Assembly (NCBI GenBank): GCA_964036275.1
Contig: OZ038435.1
Span: 25,205,581 to 25,269,580 of the forward strand
DNA length: 64,000 nt
Direction of reading: 5' to 3'
From: Litoditis marina
Lineage: Eukaryota; Nematoda; Chromadorea; Rhabditida; Rhabditidae
Of this stretch, positions 48,708-61,697 are shown piece by piece. A model generated the notes under the pieces. That model made no database searches. It worked only from the letters and a program-made list of their open reading frames with translations, and was not told where the DNA came from. Numbering within the stretch: the first letter of the stretch is position 1; each line of letters begins with the position of its first letter. Both the position numbers and the translations under genes were made by a program.

Positions 48708-49429
48708 CATTGGAGTTTGTTTAAAGTTTCAAACTTTAATACTTACTGCATACACACTCCCTTTCGTTTTCTCAGAATAGTATTTGGTTCGATTTTTTTC
48801 GCAAGTTCTCCAATCCTAGTCGGAATAAGGGAATTTGTGCGTAATCGAGCACTAACAATGTTGTCTTCTCGCTTGATTTCGTTTCGGCTATCGAAACGCC
48901 TCAAACTCGACACAAAGCAAGGCTTCCGACTTTCATTTGTGCATCCAATATTTGAAGAAACGTTATTTTACACACGAGCTCACGAGATTAGGAACCTTTC
49001 ATATCTTATATAAGTTTTCAAAAGTTTAATTGATTGAGTAAGAACAACATAAGTTGACATTCACTGGTAAACGTTATACGATCAACATTTGCGGTAGTAG
49101 CAAAAATTGTTATTACGCAATTAGAATAATGTGAAAACTTAATAGCTCAATCAAGGTTTTGCACTGTTGTCTGCACTGGTTTTCTTGTATGAACAGAATA
49201 GATAGCGTTCTACAAACAGTTTTTTCAGCCAAGTTGTTGTAGTTCGCTCCGATGTTTCATGTCAATTAGTAGGGGAGGTTAGATTCCGTGGAGCGAGGTC
49301 CGGCGTACAAATCCTGTGCTCGTTTGTGATTTATGTCTGTTTTTCATGCGATTGCCGGGCATGTTTCTTTTTTCCGCAGTTCCCATTTATAACACGGGCG
49401 TTTATTCGCATCCGCAACATGATGGATGG

Positions 49430-49745
49430 GCCCCTCAGTGCACCTCAACGTCTTTGTGGCTTGCTCATGAGAAGCAACGGGATGTTCTCATGAGAAACAG
49501 CTCATTAACCACTCGAAAGTACTCCAACTCATAAAAAGTTCATGAAGTATTTTTATGAGATCGAGCTTATTGATCGTACTGAATGGTCAACGAGCCTCTA
49601 AATGCACCTCAACGTTTTTGCGGCAATCTTTTTTCATGAGAAGTTGCCGATATGGTCTGATGGAAACGTTCATGAGCTCAACAACTTCTAAGAGCTACAT
49701 ACGTTCAAAGTCATGAGAAGTTTTAAGAAAATACTATTCATAAGA
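49430..49745. repeat. CTCATGAG-rich diverged repeat
   Basis: AATGCACCTCAACGTTTTTG and GTGCACCTCAACGTCTTTG begin two related blocks about 170 bp apart, each followed by CATGAGAAG motifs. It resembles the inside of the GGCGGCGTAGCAA MITEs but lacks those termini. Confidence 0.5.
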
Positions 49746-51684
49746 GGAAATCGAGAGTTGCATGATGGATGTATATTGCACGCAGAAAAGCTCTTCGTAG
49801 AGGAAAAACGTTTCACGAACCTTCCAGTTGCGCCTTGACTTTGAATAAATGAATGGATGAATATCGAGATAACGGGAATCGTCCGGTGCCAATGTCCGCA
49901 AAATCACGTAGATTCCTTCACATTACATAGAATATCATATAGGCGATTCTATATTTCCTTCCTCTTCACACCCTGGAAGATGCCATTTCTCTATAAATTT
50001 TGAGCTTCAAGAACAGAAAAACAAAGAAAGCCGGATTGCGGTACAGTGAAAAAGTGTATGTTTACATCTGTGTTGCCTGGTGCAACGGAAATCCGTGCAA
50101 TGTTTGTCGAAACACAATTCGATTTCAATTTCTTTGAGCGAGTAAAATTATAGCTTAAAACACAGTTAATAAAAGGTTTTTCGCAACTTGTTCACACCTC
50201 TCGTTAACGGCATTTTTAATTTTTAAGGTCGTTCAATATCTATCAAAATAATTGATATTATATTTTTGTGTACATATCGGATTATAGGGATAACAGTATC
50301 TTTAAACACTTTGAATTCAAAGTTTTCGGCAACTTGTTCACACCTCCCTTTCACTGGAGCCCCATTTGCCATAATTTCGAGTCGTTTGAGTGGCCATTCA
50401 TTGCTTTTTATCCATTTCTCCTATACCCCTCGTGTGTGCATAAGAGCTCTTAGATTGGACCACAACTTTTTTGGCCGAAAACAGGAAACACATTAGTTTT
50501 CTGCATATCCAGAGGACTACTAAATTGCCATTTTATGCAAACACTTAGTGAACCCTAGATTTTTATGTGCGAAAATGTACTCTAATTTATATTCCGGGCG
50601 TTCAGAGGTATTCTCCATGAAGCTCTCGGACCAGAGTTGAACCAAACATCGAAATTGATCGTTTTCAAGGCAAAATAGGTTTTTGTGTTTTTCTAGTTAC
50701 AGTTATGTGGTATATTTTACACGTGTACCAGAAATAGATTAAATAGTTACGTGAATGTTGACGAGGAATTTGTTGTCATTTGGAAGGTGGTTAGCGGCGC
50801 TTCCTTTGACATTTGTTACACAGCGAAATAAAAACCAAGACAATTGCTTAGCCACCCATTTTCATTATGAAACGTAAAATCAGGACAAATAAAACTTTTT
50901 AACTAATATAATAAAATTGCAACCGAGGAGCTTTCTCGAATAATGGTAACATTTGTATTGAATACCACAAAATGTTCATAGTTTAAAGATTTTGCTAAAT
51001 TGGAATTTTGAAGAAGTTTATATAAAGGTCGAGTTTGTTTTGAAGATTTCTCTAAACATTTACTCACATCTGTCAGCCATCGTCATTGTTCTGTACAGAT
51101 TGTTCCTTTTTTCTTTTCCTAAAAAAAACGCAGAATGGTTTTCGCTTCTTGTGTTATTCGTGGCTATAAAATATGTGCGATTTGCCGAAACTGATTGTTG
51201 TGTAAATTTCATCTTCCACGAATATAATATTTCACGATTGAATTATTCCAGATTCCACGAGTTTCTCGTTCAAAGAAGTCAATCGTTGCATTAGAAAACC
51301 ATTCAGAAACAACTCTAGGATGACATTATAAGTATCAAAATGTTTTTGGCTCAGAGTGAACGAACGTGTGCTCGGAATAGGACTCTAAAAATAGTTTAGT
51401 AGTAGTATTATGTAAATTACACATTGTTCACTTTTAGTATATTTCTAGGTTTCCTATGTTTTCTGGTAGATTAGTTTACTCTTTCGTTTTTGAGATTTAT
51501 GTATTTGTCAATTGTGCCTCTCGCGCCTGTTCAGCATTGATCGCTGACCACATGTCTTTCTCGACTAAAGGATAAGCCGAGAATATTCTCGGGTCAATTA
51601 TGTTCGAAAAATATTATTTTCCTTTTCTCTACCACTGTATTTGGGTTTTTTCGAAGTTTTGGGTCGAGCTTGACACAATTATGG

Positions 51685-51818
51685 TATACTAGAAGTTGAT
51701 TGAACAGTCGCGTAAAGTTACCATTCTAATGAGGCATCATGTACTGTGTCATTGCACGTTTCTGATTTCTGCTGTGTTCAACATGTTTTACGTGACTGTG
51801 CAATTGACCAGCAGTATA
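51685..51818. mobile_element. 130-bp TATACTAG element, copy 3
   Basis: Third copy, starting TATACTAGAAGTTGATTGAA and sharing the TGTCATTGCACGTTTCTGA core. Confidence 0.75.
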
Positions 51819-53064
51819 ATATACGGCTAGTTTCTCCTATGAAATTCTTCTATGTGGTAAACTCGACGCAAACTCGGTTAAATGCTGACCAACCTTTGCG
51901 AAATTTGACTTTCTGCCGAATTCGAGCAAATTCAAAGTCAACACCAAGTTTCCCAAAACATAATGTGTGGCCAGCTATGTTTTCGGCATACACCATAAAA
52001 TGTCACGAGTCGTATGAAAAGACCTCATGTTTCTATTGGAACACTGTTTGTTTTTTAGTGAAATAAGGCGGCATTCCTCAAACTTGAATGTGAAGAAGGT
52101 AGCTTTTTTGTGTATACTTCAAAAATAGGTTACTCTCAGATTATTCTGAACAGAACTATACTTGTGTACGAGATTTTGAGCATTACCTCTTACTGAGCTC
52201 GGAAGTTATAGCTAATCTCAAAATAGTTTTGACTGCAATTGTGAACAATTCCCCGCTCCTGCATACACAAGCGACCTGGCTATCTGTTGTCTTTCTCCAT
52301 GTATTTTCTCATTTGGTGCGTCGAGTCGTTCTTTAGTAGCTGTCAACAAGCCAGCTCATGTTAATATCAAGACGGCAAAACAAGTAGCACACATCAATAG
52401 AAAGAGAGACATTGTAACAATATAACATATTTTTCTTTTATATAAATACCTACATATAGTTATTACTTCAAATGAGGGCTTGCTCATTCTCTTTCTGAAT
52501 ACAGAGCGTGGCGTATGGTACACATCTCGAATTTCACAAATCCAATACTTCACAATTACCTTTGTTTTTGAAAATATTCCTGTGTGCTCTACAAGAAATG
52601 TTGTCTTCTTTGAAGTGTTTTGTGCTTTTCTTTCGGGACCATTGATTGGGGAAAGATTATTTCTATTTCTATTCTACTAGTCACGTTTTGCGTCACTATT
52701 CCACTCGTTCCGAAGTGTAGTTCGATTTATACATCATCTCATCCTTCAAAACATTAATCCGTATTAGTGGAACGTCATTCTGGGACCTGCACGAGCTGAT
52801 TTTGCTAATTTGCTTCCGAGAAAAATTCTTGCGCTCAGCAGGATTTCTTAGTTTGCTCTCATTACTATTCTCAAAAATAGAACATGAGACAATTAAAAAA
52901 ATGAAAAAGGACCAGCGAAATTGAAGTTTGAAGGCGTTAGTGCAATCATTTGGTTGATAATCAAGTTTGGTATTCAATAGGTGAACGTTCATTTCTCTCT
53001 TTCATTTTTTGCTGTCTATCTAATTCGATATAGTTCTTAACCTATTTGTATTTTGTAGATCGTG

Positions 53065-53225
53065 CCTCATTCTCTCTTTCTTTCACTTTCTTTCTATCTC
53101 TCTCTAACTATCCCTTTCTGTATCTCGAACTCTCTCCTTTAACTCCATCTCTCTTTCGCTCCCCTCTTTTCTCCTATTTTTCATTTCTCTCTGTTGCTCT
53201 TTCTAACCAATCGCTCCTCTCTAAA
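53065..53225. repeat. CT-rich microsatellite
   Basis: Imperfect CTCTCTTTC run. The long Ser/Leu/Phe-rich frame over it is not a gene. Confidence 0.85.
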
Positions 53226-54339
53226 GAAGACTCACAAATCTTTTGAAAAACGTGATTAACGAGTTGTAACAATCCTGATGGATACCATTGCTACAGCTCT
53301 ACCATAGTTTTTGTCAATGAATGTTAGGTGATGGTCACACTGAGTCTATAGTTTTATTTTCTTTGATATTCACAACACATTTCCCTTTCATTGAAAACAC
53401 TGCGATAGAAATAGTTACCACCCCCATTGAGGGCTTCTCACAATCATCTCTGCAACATCATTGAGTTTTATTAGTAAAATGAAGTTACATTAGAACAGAT
53501 GGTTTTTATATTCTAGAACGTTACGGGCTTCAAGCTAATTGAAATGTTCGTTCACGCTGAATTGGCCCGAATACTAATGAACTCTATAATGTCTACTTGT
53601 CGGGATCAAACTACAAAAACAGCAGACAGAGACGTCGAACCCTCCTTTCCCTAGAGCGAACCTCACATTTGTTGTCGTTTTGAGTTGGCCCGAATATCAG
53701 TCCATGGTCTGTGCTCGCTGAAGCATAATCGAGCAGGATGGGGCGCCTTTTTCGATACCTTTCAACTTGCATTCCTACACAACCGGCAGAAAAACACTAT
53801 GTAGGGGATCGGAACGGTCAACAGTAAATGAATGTTCTATTGATATATTGTTGATTTTCTTTATATAATTCGTTATAGAACCCTAGAGAACCTTACCTTT
53901 CAAAATGCATTCCTACACAATTCTGAGAAAAACACTAGTTAAGGGGTGTGATCGTTATAGAAGAGCCACTTTTTTGAATTAGTTTGTTGTTGTCTCAGTT
54001 CTGTGTTACTGTTATAGCGACATTTTTCAAATTACAATCTGCCAGCTTATCTATAGTTTCGTTATTCAGTAGGAAAGTAGGAACAAGTGTGACTGTAGCT
54101 TTAGTTTTTCGAACTATCATTTATTCATGTGAGAATGACTATATAAGTCCGTAAGCGATGGTATTTCATGAACTTTGTTATACTCGTATTACCACTTTCT
54201 CCAGTTCGCATGTATTGCTATTCCTCAGGGCTCATGTGATATGCATTTCACTTGCAACATAATTTTTTCAGTTGTCCTACACATTAATAATTCTTCTCTT
54301 TTCTGTATGAGAACCGAACTGATCACTCTTATTAATGAG

Positions 54340-54416
54340 TTCTTTTCAGACCCACGTTTTTCGTGCCCTCGCATGACTACTTGTATTCATTAACAACGGT
54401 GGAGCCAACCAGTAAT
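54340..54416 (+). promoter_or_regulatory. Trans-splice acceptor and 5' leader of the arrestin gene, with short uORF
   Basis: TTCTTTTCAG ends at 54349. The 67-base leader that follows contains an ATG at 54373 opening a six-codon frame that stops at 54393, 24 bases before the main ATG. If the acceptor is used, this upstream frame could lower translation. Confidence 0.5.
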
Positions 54417-57400
54417 ATGGGTAAACTAGCTAGATTCGACATTGAGCTCAACAATCCGGAGGAGGCCTACTTTGCCGGCCAGGAAATTTCCGGAAAGGTC
54501 AGTCGATGATGTTTGTGTTTTACGAAAGTTTGATAACATAAAGGGTTCCAGTTTTTTTCGAACGGTACTTTCCCGAAGTTCACCTAGAATAACTTTTTCA
54601 ATAATTTTTTCTCGATTTTTATCCGCTAAATCACACGTACTTTTATTATACTTCTTTTGGTCGGAACTTCAAATTTTCATGTGACATTGTTAACAGTGAA
54701 TATTTGTACTCTCGTATTTCACCCCACATTTCCAACTACTATCGTTTAGGTGATAATCGAGACGCCTGAGCCGAAAAAGGTGAACGAGATTCTCCTGGAA
54801 CTGAAAGGCCGGGCGCGGACATACTGGACCAAACATTCCGGTGAGTCGGGAATTTGTTTCTCAGAGAAAGTATGCTGGAATATTTCGCCAACTTGCTGCT
54901 GACCAGCGTCTTTCGCTTGTCGCGCTGTTTTTCGGTGGATTTTGAGAAGTTCCTGAACGGTCCTAGGACAAAATAGGAGTTATGTTTCGAAACCTCAATT
55001 TATAGACTTCTGATTACAATACTCATTTTCTGAAAGATTTCCCGATCTGAAAATTTCCACTTCATAATGTGCGCGTGGAACAGTTACCATTGAAGATGTT
55101 CTCCCTACACCTCATCATTTTTTGAGCAGGGTTCACGCCTCAAACTGTGTTGTATTTTTTAGATTGTTTTCGATTCTCACGAACAAAGGTCTTTTCAGGC
55201 AAATCGCGTAAACATTACACTCACTCCGAGCCTTATTTCCTGGAACAATTTAACACTGCCTACACACACAAGTTCACTGTTACCAATGAAGGCAAGGAAA
55301 AGGTTGGTTGAATGGTTATCAATTGAAACTTTCCCAAGCAAGTCACAAAAAACTGATAGTTCAAAATCGTAAACACTACCAGAAGGAGTAGTTACCCGTT
55401 GCTCGATACAGAAAATTTCAAATCACTAACCATGTGGACTTCGAAAGACAAGAGAGAAAGGTGTTTTTTCGGCACGCTTTAACACATAGTTTAATATAGC
55501 CCTATGGCTATTTTTTCTATTTAAAGTGATTGTTTTTTATTCACAGGACCGAATACTCCCGGCGGGTCTCCACGAAGTGCCTTTCTGCTATACTCTGCCG
55601 AAATCCCTGCCAACTTCATTTGAGGGGGAATTTGGACATATTCGATACACATGCAAGGTTAGTGGAACCATACAGGGGAAAACCATGGTGAAGTGGTTGT
55701 TTGAACTCGATGCACGACATTATCACACGACTTCTGAAGAGAAAGGAACGCGATCAAACTACAAATTTAGCGGAATGGGGAGACATACACGGTATTCGTT
55801 TGCCTTGGAACAAGCTCACTCTCGATAGCTCACCAAGTCTTTAGATTCTCGTTTTCTTGGTTGACATGTATTCTTATTTTTATAGAAATATCTTTTTCAG
55901 GCGACGTGCGAGCGACCCTGGGACTTTGACATCGTGTCGAGGAGAGCATTTACTGTAGTAGGAATCGAAGACATCAACACTGATGCAAAGGTACACTAGT
56001 GCAGCAGTGGTTGATATAGTCATGTTAAAAACAAACAAACCAACAACTTTTATATTTTATTGTTGTAATGTGTACAACACGTTTTACGTGACAATTAATT
56101 TCACCAGTACCGGATTGTATTTCAGTTGAACGAGCCGGTGTCCACCTCGGAGTCGAATAATACGGTAGCGCTGTGTTGCCGATCATCCGGCAGTATGTCG
56201 GCGGAACTCAGTCTCCAGAAGACCGGTTTCACTCCCGGAGAAACCATTGCTATATCGTACAAGTTAGTTGATGACCTCAGGCTACAGTTTATGCGAAGTT
56301 TCTTTTTCATGAGGTTGTAGAGTAATGGAATGTTAATTCAGCTTACAGCTACTATCATCATAAGAATTACTGATGTACTGAAAGCTGTATTCGTAGATTC
56401 GAAGATGAATACATGTTTTAGATAAAATTGTGAACAGAAATTTTCAATCTATTTCAGAATACGTTATTTTTAGGTTGACGAACAACAGCTCACGGGTGCG
56501 AACCGTCTGCCTCAGATTGATACAGAACACCACATACAAGTAAGAATTTCAGCAATCAATAAACACATAAATAGCTTTTAAGCTAGAATACTTTTAAAAA
56601 TGATGGACTTTTTTCCGTTTGCCATAGCGTATTGAAAAACAAGTAGTTCGTGTTTTTGCTGTGCCGAGGTACGAAGAAGAACGCATATCCATCTTCAGAC
56701 TACCAATAGGGAGTAACCAAGTTTAAGACATGGTTAAATTTAGGAAGTAACCAAATTTTAGTTAAATTTTGGACCCGATATGATTTCAACGCCATGATGT
56801 TCAAATATAGCCGAAAAACAATCAAACTACAAACACAGCAGGATAGAACTGCATACACCGTGTACGCTCGCTTTGCAAAAAGCAATCTTCTACCAGGCAT
56901 ACTCTGCGTTTTTTTTGCTTGGTCTGACCTGCCAATTACTAGTTTCGCCTGAGGCAGTCTGGAACCTCACTACAAACGTAAGAGAACAGAAAGCTTCTTG
57001 GCTTTTCTTAATCAGGAAAGTTTCAGAGCAAAAACTTTCGCCGGACACGAAAATGTGAAGTCGATGAAACGGGTTGTAGTGAAGAAGGACAAAGGAGAGG
57101 TAAGTGTTGTTGCCATCACATTTTCCAAGCCCTCATCAATAGTTTGAAATAGCGAGCGATTAATGAGTAGATTTTATATACGACTTTTCTGAGTACAGTT
57201 TTCACTCGAAACAGTCAGGCAATTCTCAGTCAATTCGTCAGACTCTTGTGTAGCACGCTAATGCAGGTCATAGAGACGCAGGTTGTTTGAGGTTGCCTCC
57301 GTCTCATCTCTCACTTTATTTGCCCCGAAGTTGCTATGAATTATCTTCTTAATTCTCCTCATATTTGTAATATTTCCCCGTTTCAGATAGGAGCGCACAG

Positions 57401-59319
57401 CACGTTCGATTGTATCGACGAATCGATTGTGTTGCCCTCTCTGCCGCCCCGACTGGGAAAGTGTAAAATCATCTCAGTACAGTACTCGGTCGAGCTGGAG
57501 GTAAACTCTTTGTTCATTGACTGTCTGGGTGTACAGTTTACATTTGGCTTTTATGTCGCCTTTTATTAATGTGTGTCGGTTGAGGTAGTTTCATTTGATA
57601 CCGGACACTGTCGGTGAGAAAAAGATGATTCGGAAGTTTTCATTAAAATTATTGATTTATTTCATGTTCAAATCGTTTTGGTTATAGATGGTACCCTCAT
57701 TGGTTGTCTCTTGTCCGATTGTGATTGGATCGATTCCACAATTATCCGAGTTATTAAACCATTCCAAGGTATGTTTTTCTAGCAATTCTCCTGTAGTTCA
57801 GTAAAAAAAATTCTAAAAAACTCATTTTGGAAACCAAACAAATCTATGGCATAGTTTTCCTGAGCGTGCTAGAAACTCTTCGGTCATCCTCACAGTTTAC
57901 ATAATGTTATTCTCACATTAATCTAACGCACTTTTTACTGTGTATTTTCATTTTGACTACCACACGCCTATTAGATCATTTGTTGTGGCAATTATTTGAA
58001 TCCGACGTAATTTCTATAAGTTTTCACATAAGGTTACAAGATGTTACAAAATATCTTGAATTCAGAATTCGGCTTGAATTCAAAGAACGCTAACATATTT
58101 TCAGCAGCCCCGACCGAGTGACCACGAGATGGTTGGTGTGAAGAGCAGTCTAAAGGATTCTCCCCCGAAACAGGATTCACCAACCACCGATGTTCAGGTA
58201 ACAAAATAGTCAGAAACATACTACAGCACATATAGAAAAGAGCAGAAATAATTCAGATACAATAACGCCGCCAACAATGCTTAGAAGTCTCATATGATCC
58301 AAACTAAGCCTTCTAAAGCGCCATCTGGAGCTTCAGCTTTCAAGCAGCGAAAAACCATAGTCCATCAAGGATCTACAACCAACTTGAAGATCAAAGTTAA
58401 CTTTTCATTTTCAAAATAAACTTTCGGAAACGGATTTTCTTCGCACTCACTTGCAAGATCTGCTTACAAATCTTTCTATTATCACCAAAATGTCCGACAC
58501 AACGCTTTGAAAGCTCGTATTTTCTTCTTAAAGTAGGACGATAATGTGGACCAATCCCGTGTCAACGGCTCTTTAAACTGCAATTGAAAATGTATTGCAG
58601 TTTAACGGACTGAAGCGTCGCGATTGGACCAAATAATCGTCCTTCTTTAAAGCAAATGTTTTCCTTTTAGGTGACGATAACGGACGCCTCTGGCCAGACT
58701 GTCTGTGAGGAGGAGCTGTCATCTGAGATGGAGGCCCTGTTATCGGCCAGGAAACGGGTTCGAATGCCGTCGTCCATCCTCTCGGAACTCTATCCCTCAA
58801 TGCCCAGTCCATACTACAAGTGGGTGGTTATCTAAACTACAGAGTATGACCATAGTTGAGTTCTAGTGTGAACTTGATACACGTCTTAACTTACGAATTT
58901 CGATCAAACTACAAACACAAGATACACCGTATTGACTCACTTTTTCGCTATATAAAACCACGTGAAGTTTGACGGAACAAATTAACGTTTTTCTGTTGTT
59001 CGAAGTTTGTACTACAAATGTTTACATTTCAAAGCTGTGAGATACTGTTGGTAAAGCATAGTTGGGTAGCTCTTCTAGCTTTTAGCTAATTTTGTTTTGC
59101 AAACATCGTTACTAGTTAATAACTCGACTTTCTGACACCCAGGTCATTACAGTACTCCTTAACTACAACAAATTCAAATGGCTGGTAAAATTTCATTCAT
59201 AAAGATCAATAATTTTCAGAGAATCCTTCTATGGTCCGACAGATATTTCGGAAGAGAAGGAAAGTGCACAATACGGTGTGAAAATGTTTGCTCCCAAGTA
59301 CCCATTCTACACGGATTGA
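54417..59319 (+). CDS. Arrestin-domain-containing protein
   Basis: Thirteen exons: 54417-54497, 54750-54840, 55199-55302, 55547-55657, 55901-55990, 56126-56262, 56474-56539, 57027-57099, 57387-57500, 57688-57768, 58105-58197, 58671-58819, 59220-59319; 429 residues. Arrestin_N spans about 1-155 (FDIELNNPEEAYFAGQEISG, ILLELKGRARTYW, PAGLHEVPFCYTLP). Arrestin_C spans about 175-325 (LSLQKTGFTPGETIAISYKL, then ISVQYSVELE...PSLVVSCPIVIG). The tail is Ser/Pro-rich with SPKQD-like and SELYPSMPSPYY segments. I see no PPxY motif of the kind that recruits NEDD4 ligases in mammalian ARRDCs. Nematodes have a large arrd family, which adapts membrane cargo for ubiquitination and trafficking. I cannot assign the member. 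Exon 11 has a CAGCAG acceptor, so a one-residue (Gln) alternative is likely. Confidence 0.9.
58528..58650. mobile_element. Foldback element in the last-but-one arrestin-gene intron
   Basis: TTAA ends, arms AGTAGGACGATAATGTGGACC and its inverse, centre AAACTGCAATTGAAAATGTA. Second copy of the 32467-32595 family. It ends 20 bases before exon 12, close to the branch and acceptor region. Confidence 0.8.
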
Positions 59320-59747
59320 ATATGAGATACAAACAAAATGTATATATATTGATTGATGCTAATAATAGAACTGCCTGAAAGAATTCAAGCAAGACGGTTC
59401 GATGTCAAATGGCTAGAAGTTAGGGTGTGCAAAGAGATCACAAAAAACAAGAAGAACAAGAAAACATCTGAACACGAGTAGTTTGTAAAGAGATAAATGA
59501 TCAAATGAACAGAATGCGTTCCCTAGCAAAGAATATATAATCTGAAAACATTTCAGCTCAGTCTGAAAACGAAACGAATTGACACTTTGGTACTGTAACC
59601 AGAAGGCTTCCTACATAGTTCTGGTTCGTAAAGAAATTTCTCAACTAAATGCATGCTAAAACGTTACAACATGGGGGTGGGAGAATCAATAATGAGCAGC
59701 ATACTCAACCGAGGTTGCCGGCAGAGGTCAAGAGTCAGTAGCAGAGG
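59320..59747. other. Convergent intergenic region
   Basis: Tail-to-tail spacing of 428 bases between the arrestin-domain stop and the taf-9 stop. It must hold both 3' UTRs. Near 59719-59755 the sequence GCAGAGGTCAAGAGTCA is duplicated in tandem, so the last codons and the stop of taf-9 have a copy just downstream. Confidence 0.6.
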
Positions 59748-61668
59748 TCAAGAGTCAAAGTCATCCTGGTGAGGTCGCTTCAGGACATTGACTACATGTT
59801 CGGGCCGCAGCTGCTGCATGGCGGCCGCAGGCTCTTGGCGGTACGTCGAGGTGGGAGCCTGCTGCAACATATTCTGACTTAGAGAGAGAGGGGAGAGAGG
59901 GGGGGGGGAGAGTGGGCGATAGAGAAAAAGGGAAAAGTGAGAGAGCAGAGAGCGGGAGGAGAGAGATAAACAAAAAGTGTGGGAAAACAAGTGATACGCG
60001 TCCCGGAGAAACGCAAATCAAAACGTAAACGAACGAGCGTGTAAATTATAATGGAACAACTTTAAGCAGACTCACCGGTTGCGGATTTTCAGACCCGTGC
60101 CATTCCACGTTTGGTTGCAGCAGACAAAACCTGAAGAATCATGAGTATAGACTAGAACTTTATATTTACAAGTAAAACTTGGAGTACAATTTTTCATATA
60201 AGCACCACTCTCCGAAGGACAAGTTCCCATAATGGCACTTGTTTCAGCTCTACAACTTAAACTTACCTGATGTTTCTAATACTTGACCGCATTGTGATGT
60301 ACATATGAGAACGGAAAAATATCACCACAATAATATGAGCAAACTTCTCCGTCGGCTACTTTTAGAATATAAATTTGAGCGGAAAAAGAACACGAAGGTC
60401 AAAAATCCACCTGTCATTGGGCAGTTTCAGTCCGAAATTGTGGCGAATCTGCGGCAGCGGCTGCTGATTCTTCTCGTTCGCCATCTGAATCAGCTGATTT
60501 CGACTGGGCGACGGGTCGGAGAGGAAGCCTGAAACATATTTTGACTTTCCGACCGCCTTGATGCAATTATCGTCATTTCAAAGACGTGAACGGCTGCATA
60601 AACGCTTCATGATTACTTTTTCTAGGAAAAAAGTTCCCGAAACTGAATAACTAAGCCAAACCACAGTTCGGGTCCACATTCAACCAATTCGGTGTGTTTC
60701 GTAGTTATTCGTGGTATTTTTCGTAGTACTAAAATGTCCTAATTCGAACGGACCGCTGAACTCCATGGCTATTTGGACGTCCGTCTCGTCGATGACCATC
60801 TTCCCACAGTGCTGCGACACGGAGCGGGCGCCCGTCAACAGCCGCGCCGTTGTCTCGTAGGCAGCCTGTGACGAATACCATTCACATGAGAACACAGTGA
60901 ACGTAAACACACAACCAGACATATCAAAGATTTAGGATTATTCATTAGAATCATAGGTGAGCGTTTGAACAGTTGAACATCCCCTCCCCCGAAAAAGTGA
61001 AAAGTTATAGGTTCCTCCTAGGTAATTAACCAATCGACCCACCACAATTGTTGGAATAGTTATGGGCCCCCTCAGCCCAGTTGAAGAAAAAGTTAAGGAT
61101 CCCCTGGTCACACAACTGAGGTATCGCACCTATGATTAGAATCGAAGTTCCAATACATTCCCGACAAAGTGGGAGGGTTAAAGTCATTCAAAAGTTTGAA
61201 TGTGTACTGTGAGAGTCTCAGTAGGATCGCCGTTCTCTACAGGTAAACCGTAGGTGTGTGTCTACGGCTAAGTGAAGCATAGTATGAGACAAACTTTTGG
61301 TCACCCTTTGAACCGACTCGAGAGTCGACCTACATCGATGAGTTGGCTGATGACGCGCGGTTCGTGTGCATACGCGCCACGCTGTGTTTACAGCCAATTA
61401 CCGTCACGCAACAAAGTATGTTACTCAGAACATCGACATCGATCAATATCAGAAAGTTCGACGGTATACAGGTATACGGTAGGTGTCTAAAGCTCAGTTT
61501 AACATAGTATGAAATGAACTCTGATACCACTTGATAAAGCCAACTTACATCTAGAAGTTGGCTGATGACGCGCGGTTCGTATTCGGTGACTCCGGCCTCC
61601 CGCAGGACGGACTGCATGCGGGCTACGTCTTCACTGCCGTGGGTGGCGGACGAGGTGGTGGCCGACAT
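59748..61668 (-). CDS. taf-9: TAF9, TFIID/SAGA histone-fold subunit
   Basis: Five exons in coding order: 61668-61549, 60865-60754, 60528-60411, 60130-60076, 59873-59748; 176 residues. The histone fold spans about 14-77: [20 protein letters not shown] (the VTEYEPRVI motif is diagnostic of TAF9), then [19 protein letters not shown] and [13 protein letters not shown]. The conserved TAF9 extension follows: [32 protein letters not shown]. The end is [12 protein letters not shown], like the acidic C-terminus of other TAF9s. TAF9 pairs with TAF6 in TFIID and SAGA in the nucleus. A good acceptor (CCTCCAG, first base 61685) 17 bases before the ATG suggests trans-splicing. Exon 2 ends at a weak donor (G|GTCCGT), chosen because it restores the family sequence. 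Confidence 0.92.
59880..59970. repeat. GA/CT microsatellite at the 3' end of taf-9 intron 4
   Basis: On the coding (minus) strand this is a CTCTCTCCCC run leading to CTAAGTCAG, the acceptor of the last exon. The repeat therefore serves as the polypyrimidine tract. Confidence 0.85.
61240..61400 (-). pseudogene. Decayed tandem copy of taf-9 exon 1 and intron start
   Basis: GAGTTGGCTGATGACGCGCGG at about 61338-61358 matches AAGTTGGCTGATGACGCGCG at 61554-61573, inside real exon 1. On the minus strand it reads PRVISQLID before CATCGATGTAGGTC. The flanking stretch (TAGGTGTGTGTCTACGGCTA, GCATAGTATGAGACAAAC) matches about 61480-61520. The duplicate lies in intron 1 and lacks the start codon. Confidence 0.7.
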
Positions 61669-61685
61669 TCGTCCAGTCGCGGAGC

Positions 61686-61697
61686 CTGGAGGGAGCT
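61686..61697 (-). promoter_or_regulatory. Acceptor upstream of taf-9 ATG
   Basis: GCTCCCTCCAG on the minus strand, leaving a 17-base leader before the ATG. It probably receives a spliced leader. Confidence 0.5.

Larger units (their letters stand above)
43263..54339. other. 11-kb stretch with no supportable gene
   Basis: No chained exons or recognisable protein segments are seen on either strand. It holds the tRNA-MITE copy E, two TATACTAG elements, CT-rich microsatellites, a minisatellite and a CTCATGAG-rich block. The longest open frames (for example 48184-48558 and 45407-45823) are AT-rich and repeat-like. Confidence 0.5.

Noticed and set aside
55526..55828. 100-residue frame overlapping arrestin exon 4
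   Set aside because: Only 55547-55657 is the exon. The rest is read-through past the GTTAGT donor into the intron.
57577..57600. TGAGGTAGTTTC resembling a let-7 seed
   Set aside because: Lies just past an arrestin-gene exon. The rest of the sequence does not match let-7 and no hairpin partner is seen.
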